Shown piece after piece: positions 24,994 to 33,625 of a stretch of 64,000 bases of DNA. The position numbers and the translations under genes are program-made. This stretch comes from Anaerostipes sp. MSJ-23 (GTDB taxonomy: Bacteria > Bacillota > Clostridia > Lachnospirales > Lachnospiraceae). Within the stretch, counting starts at the first letter, position 1; each line of letters begins with the position of its first letter. The stretch is taken from positions 62,001 through 126,000 of the forward strand of contig NZ_JAHLPY010000005.1 in the NCBI RefSeq assembly GCF_018918155.1, written 5' to 3'. The notes beneath the pieces were generated by a model. It was not told the DNA's origin, did not search any database, and saw only the letters and a program-made list of their open reading frames with translations.

Positions 24994-26673
24994 ATTTCCC
25001 ATCATATGATCAAGCGCATATAATGCGGCTCCGGTTGCTCCTACAATTTCAGGTTCCGGACAAATATGAAGTTTTGATTTTATTTTTTCTTCAACAGCAC
25101 GTACAACCCCAGGATTTTTTGCAACTCCTCCGGTCATCATAAATTCTTCTCGAAGTCCAACTCTCTTTAATAAAGAATAAGATTTATTGGCAATCGAATG
25201 ACAAATACCATTTGCAATATCTGCTTTTTCTTTGTTTTGTGCAATTAAAGAAATAACTTCTGATTCTGCAAAAACAGAACACATACTTGTAATCTCTATT
25301 TTCTCTGTAGATTTTAGTGCAATTGGTCCAAGTTCATCAATACTAATTTCAAGGCTTCTTGCAATCATTTCAAGAAATCGTCCAGTTCCTGCTGCACATT
25401 TATCATTCATAACAAAATCAGTAACCTCACCTTGATCATTTAAAGCAATTGCTTTGCTGTCTTGCCCTCCAATATCAAGAATTGTGCGGATAGAAGGTTG
25501 AAAATAATGTGCACCGCGCCCATGACAACTGATTTCTGTTACATCTTCATCTGCATATGGAATACTAACTCTCCCATATCCAGTTGATACGATCCAAGAA
25601 AGATCAGATTTTGTAATACCAGCTTTTTTTAGAACTTCTTCTAAAATTTTTTGTGCACTTTCTCCAGATTTTGCACCGGTTCGTACAACGGAAAATGCCT
25701 TAATTTTACGATCCTGATCCATAATAACTGCATTTGTTGATGTGGAACCACTGTCTACTCCCATTACATACATTGATTTTATTCCTGCCTTTCTCTTCTC
25801 TGTCATTTTTTCTGGCGTTTTTTTAAGAGATTCTAAAAATGCTTCCATACGAGTTAAAATCTGACCATAACTTTGTTTTGTATAATCTGTTTCTAATAAA
25901 AGAAGCGGTTTTTTTATTTGTTGTTTCAGCCATGCGTATTCATACGAATAATTATCACAAAACTGTACTGTATGATAAATAATGCCGTCAACAGAAGAAA
26001 ATTGTTCTGAGAGCAGACGATCTCTATTGGAAGCCTGTTGCATACGCATACATGGAAACTGACTTAACAAACCTGTACAATAACTATGAAACACTTGTTC
26101 CTTGTTTAAAAGAATTTTTCTTTCCAATCCTGTACAAGTATCATCAAATAGCACTTGTACGTGATGATCTCTTAAAATTTTATGAATATTTTGATTTGCT
26201 CTTGCTCCAAGAATTCCTATTTTTATCTTATCTTTTTGTGGTGTAATATTGTTTGGCTCCTGTTCTTCTTTTATCTTTTTAAGAACTTTTTCAAGCGCAT
26301 CTTCTGAAAATTCTTTTCCACTAAAATCTCGATAATCTTCCATCATCTCAATAATTCGTTTTTCATATAAACGAACACCAGCATCATTGATAATTCTTGG
26401 AACATCCAGAATATAAATAAACTTGTCTGGGAATTCATCTTTTAAAACATCATATAATCTTCGAATACTATCACAACATGTTGTAAGAATAATACCATCA
26501 TAGTCATGATCCAACACATCTTCTAAAACACCTTTTGCAAAACTACATATATTTGGATGCATTTTTGTATCTGCCTGTTGAAAACTTGCAACCTCAGGTT
26601 CAATCTTTTTCATTGTTTCTCCCATAGATTCAAAGATTTCAACAGGTGTATACTTACAAATATAACCTAACAT
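24991..26673 (-). CDS. Fusion of an HgdB-like dehydratase subunit and a BadF/HgdC-type ATP-dependent activase
   Basis: 560 residues in two parts. Residues 1-290 match 2-hydroxyacyl-CoA dehydratase/benzoyl-CoA reductase subunits (HgdB fold): TTCCDS (Cys66, Cys67), GIIYHTVQFCDNYSYEY (Cys239), and the closing ETDYTKQSYGQILTRMEAFLESL. Residues 303-560 are the ASKHA-fold activase: GVDSGSTSTNAVI, DIGGQDSK, NDKCAAGTGRFLE (Cys426), SMCSVFAESEV (Cys465) and GGVAKN. The two Cys are the family ligands of the [4Fe-4S] cluster shared across an activase dimer. ATP hydrolysis would drive low-potential electrons to the partner. It overlaps the upstream gene by seven bases. Having a dehydratase half fused to the activase is unusual. 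The substrate is unknown. Confidence 0.88.
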   Translation of the reverse strand: MLGYICKYTPVEIFESMGETMKKIEPEVASFQQADTKMHPNICSFAKGVLEDVLDHDYDGIILTTCCDSIRRLYDVLKDEFPDKFIYILDVPRIINDAGVRLYEKRIIEMMEDYRDFSGKEFSEDALEKVLKKIKEEQEPNNITPQKDKIKIGILGARANQNIHKILRDHHVQVLFDDTCTGLERKILLNKEQVFHSYCTGLLSQFPCMRMQQASNRDRLLSEQFSSVDGIIYHTVQFCDNYSYEYAWLKQQIKKPLLLLETDYTKQSYGQILTRMEAFLESLKKTPEKMTEKRKAGIKSMYVMGVDSGSTSTNAVIMDQDRKIKAFSVVRTGAKSGESAQKILEEVLKKAGITKSDLSWIVSTGYGRVSIPYADEDVTEISCHGRGAHYFQPSIRTILDIGGQDSKAIALNDQGEVTDFVMNDKCAAGTGRFLEMIARSLEISIDELGPIALKSTEKIEITSMCSVFAESEVISLIAQNKEKADIANGICHSIANKSYSLLKRVGLREEFMMTGGVAKNPGVVRAVEEKIKSKLHICPEPEIVGATGAALYALDHMMGN

Positions 26674-27947
26674 GTCGTATTTCCTCCGTCATCATCTATC
26701 ATTTCCAAAAATGCTTCAAGACGTGTCTTAATCTGACCGTCATGACTATTTCTCCTATCAATTCCATCTCCGTCTAAAATTAACATTGGAATATGATGTT
26801 GCTTCATCTCTTCTTTTAATAAAATACTTCCACCAGATGCCTGCTTACATCCCCAATGACAAAAATGTATGACTCCATCTACATGTAAGTCTTCAGCAAA
26901 TTTACAAAGAATCTCTGCTTTATGAGCATAAGATCCATTGTACAGATTTTCAATTGTTTTTTCTGCCAATGCTTCAAATGGATGTTCTTCATCAAGTATT
27001 CCCGTATAGTCAAGAACCATATCACTTGGTATCAGCTGATATTCATTATTCCCATTAAAATATTCTTGCAAACTTTCTTGATAATAAGGAAGTAAGTGTA
27101 CCCAAAGAATTTTTTTCCCTTCAAATTTTTCATATGTTTGGATATCTTTTACAAGGAAACGAACAAGTTCTAAAAATTCCTTTGTTCCTATTAATAGATG
27201 CATTCCCATCATAAGATATAAATAACTGATGATTTGTCCTGGATAACGATGAATCATTAAAAGTTTTAAGAATTTTTTCAATTCTTTTCTTGTTTCATTC
27301 TCTATATGTATTTGTTCTCTCAACATTTCTTCTTGAAAAGGAATTCCCGTTTGTTCAGATAATCTCTGTGTAAGTTCTCGCATCTGATCTGCAAGATATT
27401 GAATCGATGCTTCATCTTTTTCGTACGGAACATCTAAAAGTGTAAAAGGAACTCCTTTTGTCTTTTGAAAATATCGAAAAGTATTCAAATTTCCATCACA
27501 AGTTAAAGATGTTGTAATTGCATAAGATGGAACCTTTACAACACCACTTTCTACAGCTCCGACAAAAGTTTTATGATAAGAACATAGCGTTGGTGCAATT
27601 CCAAGATCTTGTGCCCAATCTATAAAAAAATCTTCTAAATGATATCCTGAAAGATAACAAGACATACACTCAATAGAAATTGTTTTTAGATTAAAACAGT
27701 TCATAATTTCGCATGGTGCAAAAATATTTCCCCATACATAAGAGTTTTCTTTTCCAAGACTATCAGCAATTAAAGACATCATCATATTTTCTAATTGTTG
27801 ATAACCTTTGGAAAGATTTTTATTTGGTAAAAATTTTGTTTTGATTTTATTTGCTTTAAATCCAGCAGTGATTTTTCCCCAACTTTTTTCTGGGTGCTCC
27901 ATTGCCTGTTTTCGAATAAATTCAATTACAGTATCAACGGCTGACAT
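26667..27947 (-). CDS. 2-hydroxyacyl-CoA dehydratase-type (HgdB/double-cubane family) iron-sulfur subunit
   Basis: 426 residues from the ATG after GGAGGTGATATT. Cysteines are placed as in the family: APCEIMNC (79, 84), ECMSCY (94, 97), TLCSYHK (122), and near the C terminus HFCHWGCKQASGG, the last matching the conserved segment before the final strand. Proteins of this superfamily carry [4Fe-4S] or double-cubane [8Fe-9S] clusters and are reduced by an ATP-driven activase, here the next gene (seven-base overlap). Possible reactions include 2-hydroxyacyl-CoA dehydration or reduction of small molecules; no CoA-transferase or amino-acid oxidation gene nearby points to a pathway. It must be oxygen-sensitive. 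A sigma factor gene precedes it by 40 bases. Confidence 0.85.
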   Translation of the reverse strand: MSAVDTVIEFIRKQAMEHPEKSWGKITAGFKANKIKTKFLPNKNLSKGYQQLENMMMSLIADSLGKENSYVWGNIFAPCEIMNCFNLKTISIECMSCYLSGYHLEDFFIDWAQDLGIAPTLCSYHKTFVGAVESGVVKVPSYAITTSLTCDGNLNTFRYFQKTKGVPFTLLDVPYEKDEASIQYLADQMRELTQRLSEQTGIPFQEEMLREQIHIENETRKELKKFLKLLMIHRYPGQIISYLYLMMGMHLLIGTKEFLELVRFLVKDIQTYEKFEGKKILWVHLLPYYQESLQEYFNGNNEYQLIPSDMVLDYTGILDEEHPFEALAEKTIENLYNGSYAHKAEILCKFAEDLHVDGVIHFCHWGCKQASGGSILLKEEMKQHHIPMLILDGDGIDRRNSHDGQIKTRLEAFLEMIDDDGGNTTC

Positions 27948-27987
27948 AATATCACCTCCATAATATTTTCCTAACGATGTCAAATTT

Positions 27988-28530
27988 TCAGTTGTCTTCA
28001 TCTAAAAGATGTTTTAGTTTTTTCCTTCCTTCAGAACATCTTACTTTTACACTACGTTCTGATATATGGAACATATCTGCGATTTCTTTACACTTAAATC
28101 CGTAAACATAACGAAATAACAAAGCATCTTTTTGACGTGATGGTAATTTTGAAAGTTTTTCCTTTAGAGTATAAAGATCGATCACCTGTAAATAAGTATC
28201 TTTAGGATCTTCTATAAAATTACCTTCTTCTCCATTGTCATAAGTTAAAGTCTCATGATCATTTTCTTTTTGTTCTTTTAATGCACTATAAGATGAATTT
28301 CTTACCATTGCTGTCAAAAAGTACGCAATTTCGTCCTCTGGTACTTTTAAAATGCTGTCTGGATATGATAATGCTTTTTCAAATACTGTTTGTACAATAT
28401 CCTCCGCAAGATTTCCATCTTTTACATAATTTTTTGCAATAAAAAATAATCTTCTGGAATATATTTTATATAAATTTTCGATATATTTTACTGTATGCTT
28501 TCCGATTGGTTTTCTTCGTCTAAATTTCAT
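27988..28530 (-). CDS. ECF-like RNA polymerase sigma factor next to the dehydratase-type genes
   Basis: 180 residues. Region 2 spans about 15-90 (YKIYSRRLFFIAKNYVKDGNLAEDIVQTVFEKAL, then the YFLTAMVRNSSYSALK helix), and region 4 about 120-175 (LSKLPSRQKDALLFRYVYGFKCKEIADMFHISERSVKVRCSEGRKKL, a clear helix-turn-helix). There is no region 3. GAGAGAAG precedes the ATG. No anti-sigma gene follows; instead the HgdB-like and activase genes come 40 bases later on the same strand, so they are probably cotranscribed and may be its target. The first sigma factor of this window (4609) has a different partner arrangement. The gene looks intact. Confidence 0.88.
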   Translation of the reverse strand: MKFRRRKPIGKHTVKYIENLYKIYSRRLFFIAKNYVKDGNLAEDIVQTVFEKALSYPDSILKVPEDEIAYFLTAMVRNSSYSALKEQKENDHETLTYDNGEEGNFIEDPKDTYLQVIDLYTLKEKLSKLPSRQKDALLFRYVYGFKCKEIADMFHISERSVKVRCSEGRKKLKHLLDEDN

Positions 28531-28615
28531 CTATATTCTTCTCTCTTGTACGATTTTTATTTGTACATTCAATTGTATAGATAGACTGCCATATAATCTT
28601 TTATCTTCTAAGTTC

Positions 28616-29629
28616 TTAAGAAAATAATAATTCCTCCAAAATAGAATCTATATTTTCATCAGAATATTCTATTTCTTTGGAATATAATCTTGCAGCGTCT
28701 ATTTCCTGAATGTGATTTGCAGATGCATAACAACTGTCGGATACACAATGAATGACCAGACAGCTTAGGACACAGAATTTTATTCTGTCTATAATATTAA
28801 AATCTTCAGATGCGTTCATTAAATGCCGAAACATGAAATACACTAATAGTTGTTCATAAAAAATATCATTCATTTTTTTACAACACGATTTTAAAGGATC
28901 AGCGTTTTCCAAAAGTTTTTTCCAGCTATCACTCATAATATCCAATTGAAGATAAATGTCCAACCACAACTCCATAGAATGTGCTTCCCTCATTTTTTCA
29001 AAAATAGATTCATCTCTTTCTATATTTTCAGCTATGATGATATCATCAATCGTATCATTTTTTTGATTAAGTAGTTGCTGAATGTATATTCCATAGGAAA
29101 GAAGATTTTTTATCCTATGTTCGATCGGATGGAATCTGTTTTGTATAATATTAATCAAATTATTCCTCACACGAAAGAACCATGCTATGATAGAATCTTC
29201 TGTTTTTTGTTCTGTCTCTATTGGATATTCCTTAAATACGATTGGATTTTCCCGTTCTAATGCCAATTTTGCTGCAGTTTCACAAGCAATTCCAAGACCA
29301 CTTTCTATAAAATTTCCATAACAGTTATGAAATCTTGGATGTTGTGTACAAATCTCGCACAGGGCACTTTCTCCAAGGTGTATATAAATTTCACAAAGAT
29401 TTTTTTCATTTAAGAAGACACATCTTCCATTTTCTTTCATTTTAAAAACAGATGGATTACCTTTTATGATTCCATTCTGTAATTTTTCTGCAAATTTCCC
29501 GGAGAGCTGATCATACTGATCCATAGAATAATCATCAATATCTATTTCCCATCCAATACAGCAATTATCCTTACATTTGGATCCAATGCATGAGAAATCA
29601 CGATAATAATCTGGCACTCTCTCTTTCAT
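28616..29629 (-). CDS. FliB-like flagellin lysine-N-methylase family protein
   Basis: 337 residues. The N-terminal cysteine cluster, FSCIGSKCKDNCCIGW (about 13-28), and the second group CVFLNEKNLCEIYIHLGESALCEICTQHPR (about 70-99) are the signature of the FliB family, which methylates lysines on flagellin in Salmonella and binds an iron-sulfur cluster through such cysteines. The rest is helical and poorly conserved. No flagellin or other motility gene is in this window, so the natural substrate may be something else. GGAGGGGTGAA precedes the ATG. Same strand as the sigma factor, 85 bases upstream of it, and 26 bases after the SatD-like gene. Confidence 0.8.
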   Translation of the reverse strand: MKERVPDYYRDFSCIGSKCKDNCCIGWEIDIDDYSMDQYDQLSGKFAEKLQNGIIKGNPSVFKMKENGRCVFLNEKNLCEIYIHLGESALCEICTQHPRFHNCYGNFIESGLGIACETAAKLALERENPIVFKEYPIETEQKTEDSIIAWFFRVRNNLINIIQNRFHPIEHRIKNLLSYGIYIQQLLNQKNDTIDDIIIAENIERDESIFEKMREAHSMELWLDIYLQLDIMSDSWKKLLENADPLKSCCKKMNDIFYEQLLVYFMFRHLMNASEDFNIIDRIKFCVLSCLVIHCVSDSCYASANHIQEIDAARLYSKEIEYSDENIDSILEELLFS

Positions 29630-29655
29630 TTCACCCCTCCATTCTCTGTATAATT

Positions 29656-30309
29656 CTAGCGTATCTGTGAAAAAGCTTCAGAAAATCTTCGAACAGCTTC
29701 TTGATAAGTATAAAAATCAGCCCCAGCAAGTCCTTTCTGAACACTGGACTGTGTAATACCAAGCCTTTTGGCTGCAGCTGTTTGTCCATCATGAAACTTT
29801 AAGCAGTCTGACGCTATCTCATATTGTCTTCTGGACCACTGCCTTTTTACAGAAGATAACAACATCAGAGATGTGTTTAGAAGTTCTGTTATTTCCTGAT
29901 TGTCTCCATCGCATACAATATGATAATTGGTTTGAAAGGAAGCACTTTTTTGATTTTGTTCTATCAAAAAATTAGAAGCTTCTTTTGCATTTTGAAAAGC
30001 TTGATTGTCAACTTCCCATAACAGAGATTTTTCTTTAACTTCTTTTGATCTTCCAATTCCAATTCCCCAGAGAATCTCGCATGGATACAATTTCATTTCC
30101 AGCTCTGTTATCATATCCATAAGATGAGCTCCATTTTTTAAAAGTCCATGGAATTCATTTTCCTGTACCAGATAGAATTCTTTTGAAAAGTCTTCTTTAT
30201 ATGAAAGATTTAATTTTTTTAAAGCTTGTTCTGTCTGATGATACATATTCTTTTCTGGTATCTTCCCAAGAATAGCGATGTAAGCTTCATAATAGAAAAA
30301 GAAATACAT
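29656..30309 (-). CDS. SatD-family protein with C-terminal helix-turn-helix
   Basis: 217 residues from the ATG after GGAGGTGGTTT. The N terminus, MYFFFYYEAYIAILGKIPEK, resembles the SatD family, with a middle section of mixed strands and helices (ILWGIGIGRSKE). The C terminus has a helix-turn-helix-like end (DGQTAAAKRLGITQSSVQKGL). SatD was named from a streptococcal operon tied to acid tolerance; its biochemical role is unknown. The usual SatE partner is not adjacent. It may bind DNA through the C-terminal motif. Upstream lies an AT-rich gap (30310-30440) with ATTC/GAAT-rich short repeats and no gene. Confidence 0.65.
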   Translation of the reverse strand: MYFFFYYEAYIAILGKIPEKNMYHQTEQALKKLNLSYKEDFSKEFYLVQENEFHGLLKNGAHLMDMITELEMKLYPCEILWGIGIGRSKEVKEKSLLWEVDNQAFQNAKEASNFLIEQNQKSASFQTNYHIVCDGDNQEITELLNTSLMLLSSVKRQWSRRQYEIASDCLKFHDGQTAAAKRLGITQSSVQKGLAGADFYTYQEAVRRFSEAFSQIR

Positions 30310-30439
30310 AAACCACCTCCTGTTTATCATTATACACGAAACCATTGAATAAGCAATCTTTATTCTAAATAATCGAATAATTCATTGTTATTCAAATAAA
30401 ATGAATATTTCATTGATACTTCTGAAATTTTATGCAAAA

Positions 30440-30478
30440 TAAAATGAGACCCGGAACTTTTTTGTCCGAGTCTCATAA
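30440..30478 (-). terminator. Terminator of the mannitol operon
   Basis: ATGAGACCCGGA pairs with TCCGAGTCTCAT with one bulge around a T-rich loop. On the minus strand the stem ends in TTTTATTTTG, 13 bases after the mtlD stop. Confidence 0.75.
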
Positions 30479-30489
30479 AATTGGAAGAT

Positions 30490-31635
30490 CTATGCAAAAA
30501 TTGTATTATATAACTCTTCTACTTGATTTAAAATATCTTCATTTTCAATTCCAGATACTTCTTTTAATGCATCTTTTACACCAAGTTTCTGAATTTTTTC
30601 TTGTAATTCTACACTCTGCGCGTCTTCTTTATTATCATAATGTAATGCAGCAGCCATACCAACTAATAAAGCATCAACAGGAAGATCATATTCTAAAGCT
30701 GTCATAACTGGTTTTGCAAGACGATCTGTAGCACTCAATTTACGGAGAGGTTCTCTTCCTACTCGTGCAGGATCATCTGCTAAATATGGGTTTTTAAAAC
30801 GATTTAAGATCTTATCAATATACTTGAAATGAGCATCTTTGTCAAATCCATATTTATGAACAAGAGCCATACCACTTTGCTGCATTGCTTTTTTAACAAT
30901 TTTTAAAATTTCTTCATCTGCAATACTTTCATCAATTGTTTTATATTTTTTATGGTATCCAAGATAAGCAGTGATACAATGTCCCGTATTTAATGTAAAT
31001 AATTTACGTTCAATATATGCCATTAAATTATCAGCAAGATTCATACCTTTAATTTCAGGAACTTTTCCTTTAAAGGATGCTTCTTCTACATTCCATTCAT
31101 AGTAGTTTTCAACGACAACATCAATTGGATTATCTAAACGTACTGGAGGTACGATTCTGTCTACAGAACAATCTGGGAATCCAACATATTTATCTGCATA
31201 TGCTTTTTCTTCGTCATTTAAGTGTTGATATACAGCTTCTTTTAACTGAGAGCTTGCTTTAATCGCATTCTCGCAGGCAATAATATTTAAATATTCTTCA
31301 GATCCTGCAGATTTTCTTGTTTTAATTCCTTCTGCAACTGATGGAGCAATGATTGGAAGAATTCTTACTCCAACAGCTGTTGTAATGATTTCAGCTTCTT
31401 TGATCTCATCGATTAATTCAGGTTTTGTTGAGTTTACTCCACTGATGTCTGTAATTACAATTTCGCTGCTTTCTACGTCTTTTACATAAATTGTATATTT
31501 TTTGTCTTCGTTGATCCTATCAATAATATCCTGGTTTACATCTGCAAATACTACATGATATCCTGCTTCACTTAAAAGTCCACCGATAAATCCACGTCCA
31601 ATATTTCCTGCACCAAACTGAATTGCTTTTTTCAT
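30490..31635 (-). CDS. mtlD: Mannitol-1-phosphate 5-dehydrogenase
   Basis: 381 residues. It oxidises mannitol 1-phosphate to fructose 6-phosphate with NAD+. The Rossmann nucleotide site AIQFGAGNIGRGFIG is at the N terminus. The catalytic region includes KLFTLNTGHCITAYLGY, with the Lys-x5-Asn-x2-His pattern of the long-chain mannitol dehydrogenases. The length is typical. It is the last gene of mtlR-mtlA-mtlD, with AGGAGTG before the start. A 35-bp perfect palindrome lies in the 98-base gap after mtlA, so expression may differ from mtlA. Confidence 0.96.
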   Translation of the reverse strand: MKKAIQFGAGNIGRGFIGGLLSEAGYHVVFADVNQDIIDRINEDKKYTIYVKDVESSEIVITDISGVNSTKPELIDEIKEAEIITTAVGVRILPIIAPSVAEGIKTRKSAGSEEYLNIIACENAIKASSQLKEAVYQHLNDEEKAYADKYVGFPDCSVDRIVPPVRLDNPIDVVVENYYEWNVEEASFKGKVPEIKGMNLADNLMAYIERKLFTLNTGHCITAYLGYHKKYKTIDESIADEEILKIVKKAMQQSGMALVHKYGFDKDAHFKYIDKILNRFKNPYLADDPARVGREPLRKLSATDRLAKPVMTALEYDLPVDALLVGMAAALHYDNKEDAQSVELQEKIQKLGVKDALKEVSGIENEDILNQVEELYNTIFA

Positions 31636-31687
31636 TTTTATTCACTCCTAAATTTTAAATAAATATTTATAAGTTTACTATTTTTGT

Positions 31688-31722
31688 ATTTTATAAGCGA
31701 GAATAATTCTCGCTTATAAAAT
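31688..31722 (-). repeat. 35-bp perfect palindrome between mtlA and mtlD
   Basis: ATTTTATAAGCGAGAAT (31688-31704), one central base, then ATTCTCGCTTATAAAAT (31706-31722). In RNA it folds into a 14-bp stem with a 7-base loop. No U-tract follows on the minus strand, so it is more likely a stability or processing element, or an operator, than a terminator. Confidence 0.7.
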
Positions 31723-31733
31723 TTGCTGATTTA

Positions 31734-33608
31734 TTACTGGAACATTTCCATAATTTCATCAATATTATTTGTTGTTTTTAATTTCTCAAGCTTCTCTTCA
31801 TCTTCAAGAATTCCTGAAATTTTTGCCAGTAATCCAAGATGTTCATCGCCGATTCCGGCAATTCCAAAGATCAGCTGTGCTTTTTCTCCATCAAAGTCAA
31901 CACCTTCTGGATACTGCAGCATAACAATACCAGTTTTCTTTACTCTTCCTTTCGCATCAGAAGTACCATGAGGAATTGCAACACCCATTCCCATATAAGT
32001 TGTAACGGTATCTTCACGTTTTACCATTGCATCGATGTATTCTTCATCAACATATCCAAGTTCATTTAAAAGTTTTCCTGCAGAACGAATTGCTTCATAT
32101 TTATCTACTGGTTTTAATCCTGTTTTAATTCCTTCTTCTACAAGGATTTTCTGATTTCCATCATTAGATTTTACTTCCGATTTTTCTTCTGTTACTGCAG
32201 TTTCTGCAGCTGCAGTTGTATTTGTTGTTACCTGTTCATACAGCGCATCAAGATTTGGATCTTGAAGGAAGTTGTTAATAATAACAAGTTGTGCCTGTGG
32301 AGCTGATTTTCTTGCACGATCAGCAAGAACAGCCTGTACAACAGCAATATCACAATCTGCTGGAATATTATCTACAGATGTATTTTTTACAGTAAGATCT
32401 GGACGTAATGCTTTTACACGATTTCTAAATTTTGTAGCTCCCATTGCGGAAGATCCCATACCAGCGTCACAAGCAAAGATAATTTTCTTTACTTCTCCAG
32501 CTTCTTTCTTTTCACCAGCATCAACAGAGATTCCTTTAGATTCTGCTTTTTTTGCTGCCATATCATCCTGTGCATCTTCAAGGCTCTTTCCATTTGACAT
32601 ACGAATAATTGGTGAAGCAATGAGGAAAGATACACCCGTTGCAATTAACACACCAAGAATTGTCAACGGCATCTGAGATTTTGGTGACATTGATAAATAA
32701 GCAATGATAGATCCTGGTGATGATGGTCCAACCAGTCCACATCCTGTTAAAGTAAAGAATGTAATTGCGCAAATATTACCAACGATTGGTGCAATAATTA
32801 CCACTGGATTCATCAGCACATATGGGAAGTAAATTTCATGAATACCACCGAAGAAGTGGATAATGATAGCTCCTGGTGCAGATGATTTTGTTACTTTGTC
32901 TTTTGAGAAAATTGCATAAGCAAGTAATACTCCAAGTCCAGGTCCAGGATTTGCTTCCAACATATACATGATGGATTTTCCTGCGATTTTTGCCTGTTCA
33001 ATACCAATTGGTGTGAAAATACCATGATTGATTGCATTATTTAAGAATAATACTTTTGCAGGCTCAATAAAAATTGCTACCAATGGTAATAGTTTTGCTT
33101 TTACAAGAATATTTACACCTGCGGTTAATACTGCAAGTACACCTGACATAAATGGTCCAATCAAGAAGTAACCAATGATGGCTACGATCATACCTAGAAT
33201 ACCAACAGAAAAGTTGTTAATTAACATTTCAAATCCAGCTGGCATATGTCCGTCCATTGCCTGGTCGAATTTTTTAATGACCCATCCTGCAAATGGCCCC
33301 ATAACCATGGCACCCATTAACATTGGCTGTCCATCCGAACCTCCAACACCGGCGATACATCCCATAACAGCGATAGCACCCATAACTCCACCACGGTCTC
33401 CACCGACTTGCTTACCACCTGTATAAGCAATTAAGATAGGCAATAGGAATGTTAACATATAAGGTTGAATAGAAGCAAGTTTTGCATTTGGAATCCATCC
33501 ATCTGCGATAAATAATGCTGTGATAAATCCCCATGCAATGAATGCTCCAATGTTAGGCATGACCATTGCACTTAAAAATTTACCAAATTTTTGTACTGCA
33601 TTTTTCAT
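31734..33608 (-). CDS. mtlA: Mannitol PTS permease, EIICBA
   Basis: 624 residues in domain order C-B-A. IIC (1 to about 340) is the polytopic mannitol channel. IIB has the phosphocysteine in FACDAGMGSS (about Cys380). IIA has the phosphohistidine in VAIPHGTSD (His547). It imports mannitol and phosphorylates it to mannitol 1-phosphate with phosphate from HPr. Having IIA fused makes a separate mtlF unnecessary, and none is seen. A Thr/Val/Glu-rich linker joins B and A. AAGGAGAG precedes the ATG. It lies 17 bases after mtlR and is probably controlled by it through phosphorylation of the PRD and EIIB-like domains. Confidence 0.95.
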   Translation of the reverse strand: MKNAVQKFGKFLSAMVMPNIGAFIAWGFITALFIADGWIPNAKLASIQPYMLTFLLPILIAYTGGKQVGGDRGGVMGAIAVMGCIAGVGGSDGQPMLMGAMVMGPFAGWVIKKFDQAMDGHMPAGFEMLINNFSVGILGMIVAIIGYFLIGPFMSGVLAVLTAGVNILVKAKLLPLVAIFIEPAKVLFLNNAINHGIFTPIGIEQAKIAGKSIMYMLEANPGPGLGVLLAYAIFSKDKVTKSSAPGAIIIHFFGGIHEIYFPYVLMNPVVIIAPIVGNICAITFFTLTGCGLVGPSSPGSIIAYLSMSPKSQMPLTILGVLIATGVSFLIASPIIRMSNGKSLEDAQDDMAAKKAESKGISVDAGEKKEAGEVKKIIFACDAGMGSSAMGATKFRNRVKALRPDLTVKNTSVDNIPADCDIAVVQAVLADRARKSAPQAQLVIINNFLQDPNLDALYEQVTTNTTAAAETAVTEEKSEVKSNDGNQKILVEEGIKTGLKPVDKYEAIRSAGKLLNELGYVDEEYIDAMVKREDTVTTYMGMGVAIPHGTSDAKGRVKKTGIVMLQYPEGVDFDGEKAQLIFGIAGIGDEHLGLLAKISGILEDEEKLEKLKTTNNIDEIMEMFQ

Positions 33609-33625
33609 GGAATCATCTCTCCTTT

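Noticed and set aside
32272-32676. Plus-strand 134-codon frame inside mtlA
   Set aside because: Antisense to the IIB region and end of IIC of an intact, clearly homologous mtlA; no start signal.
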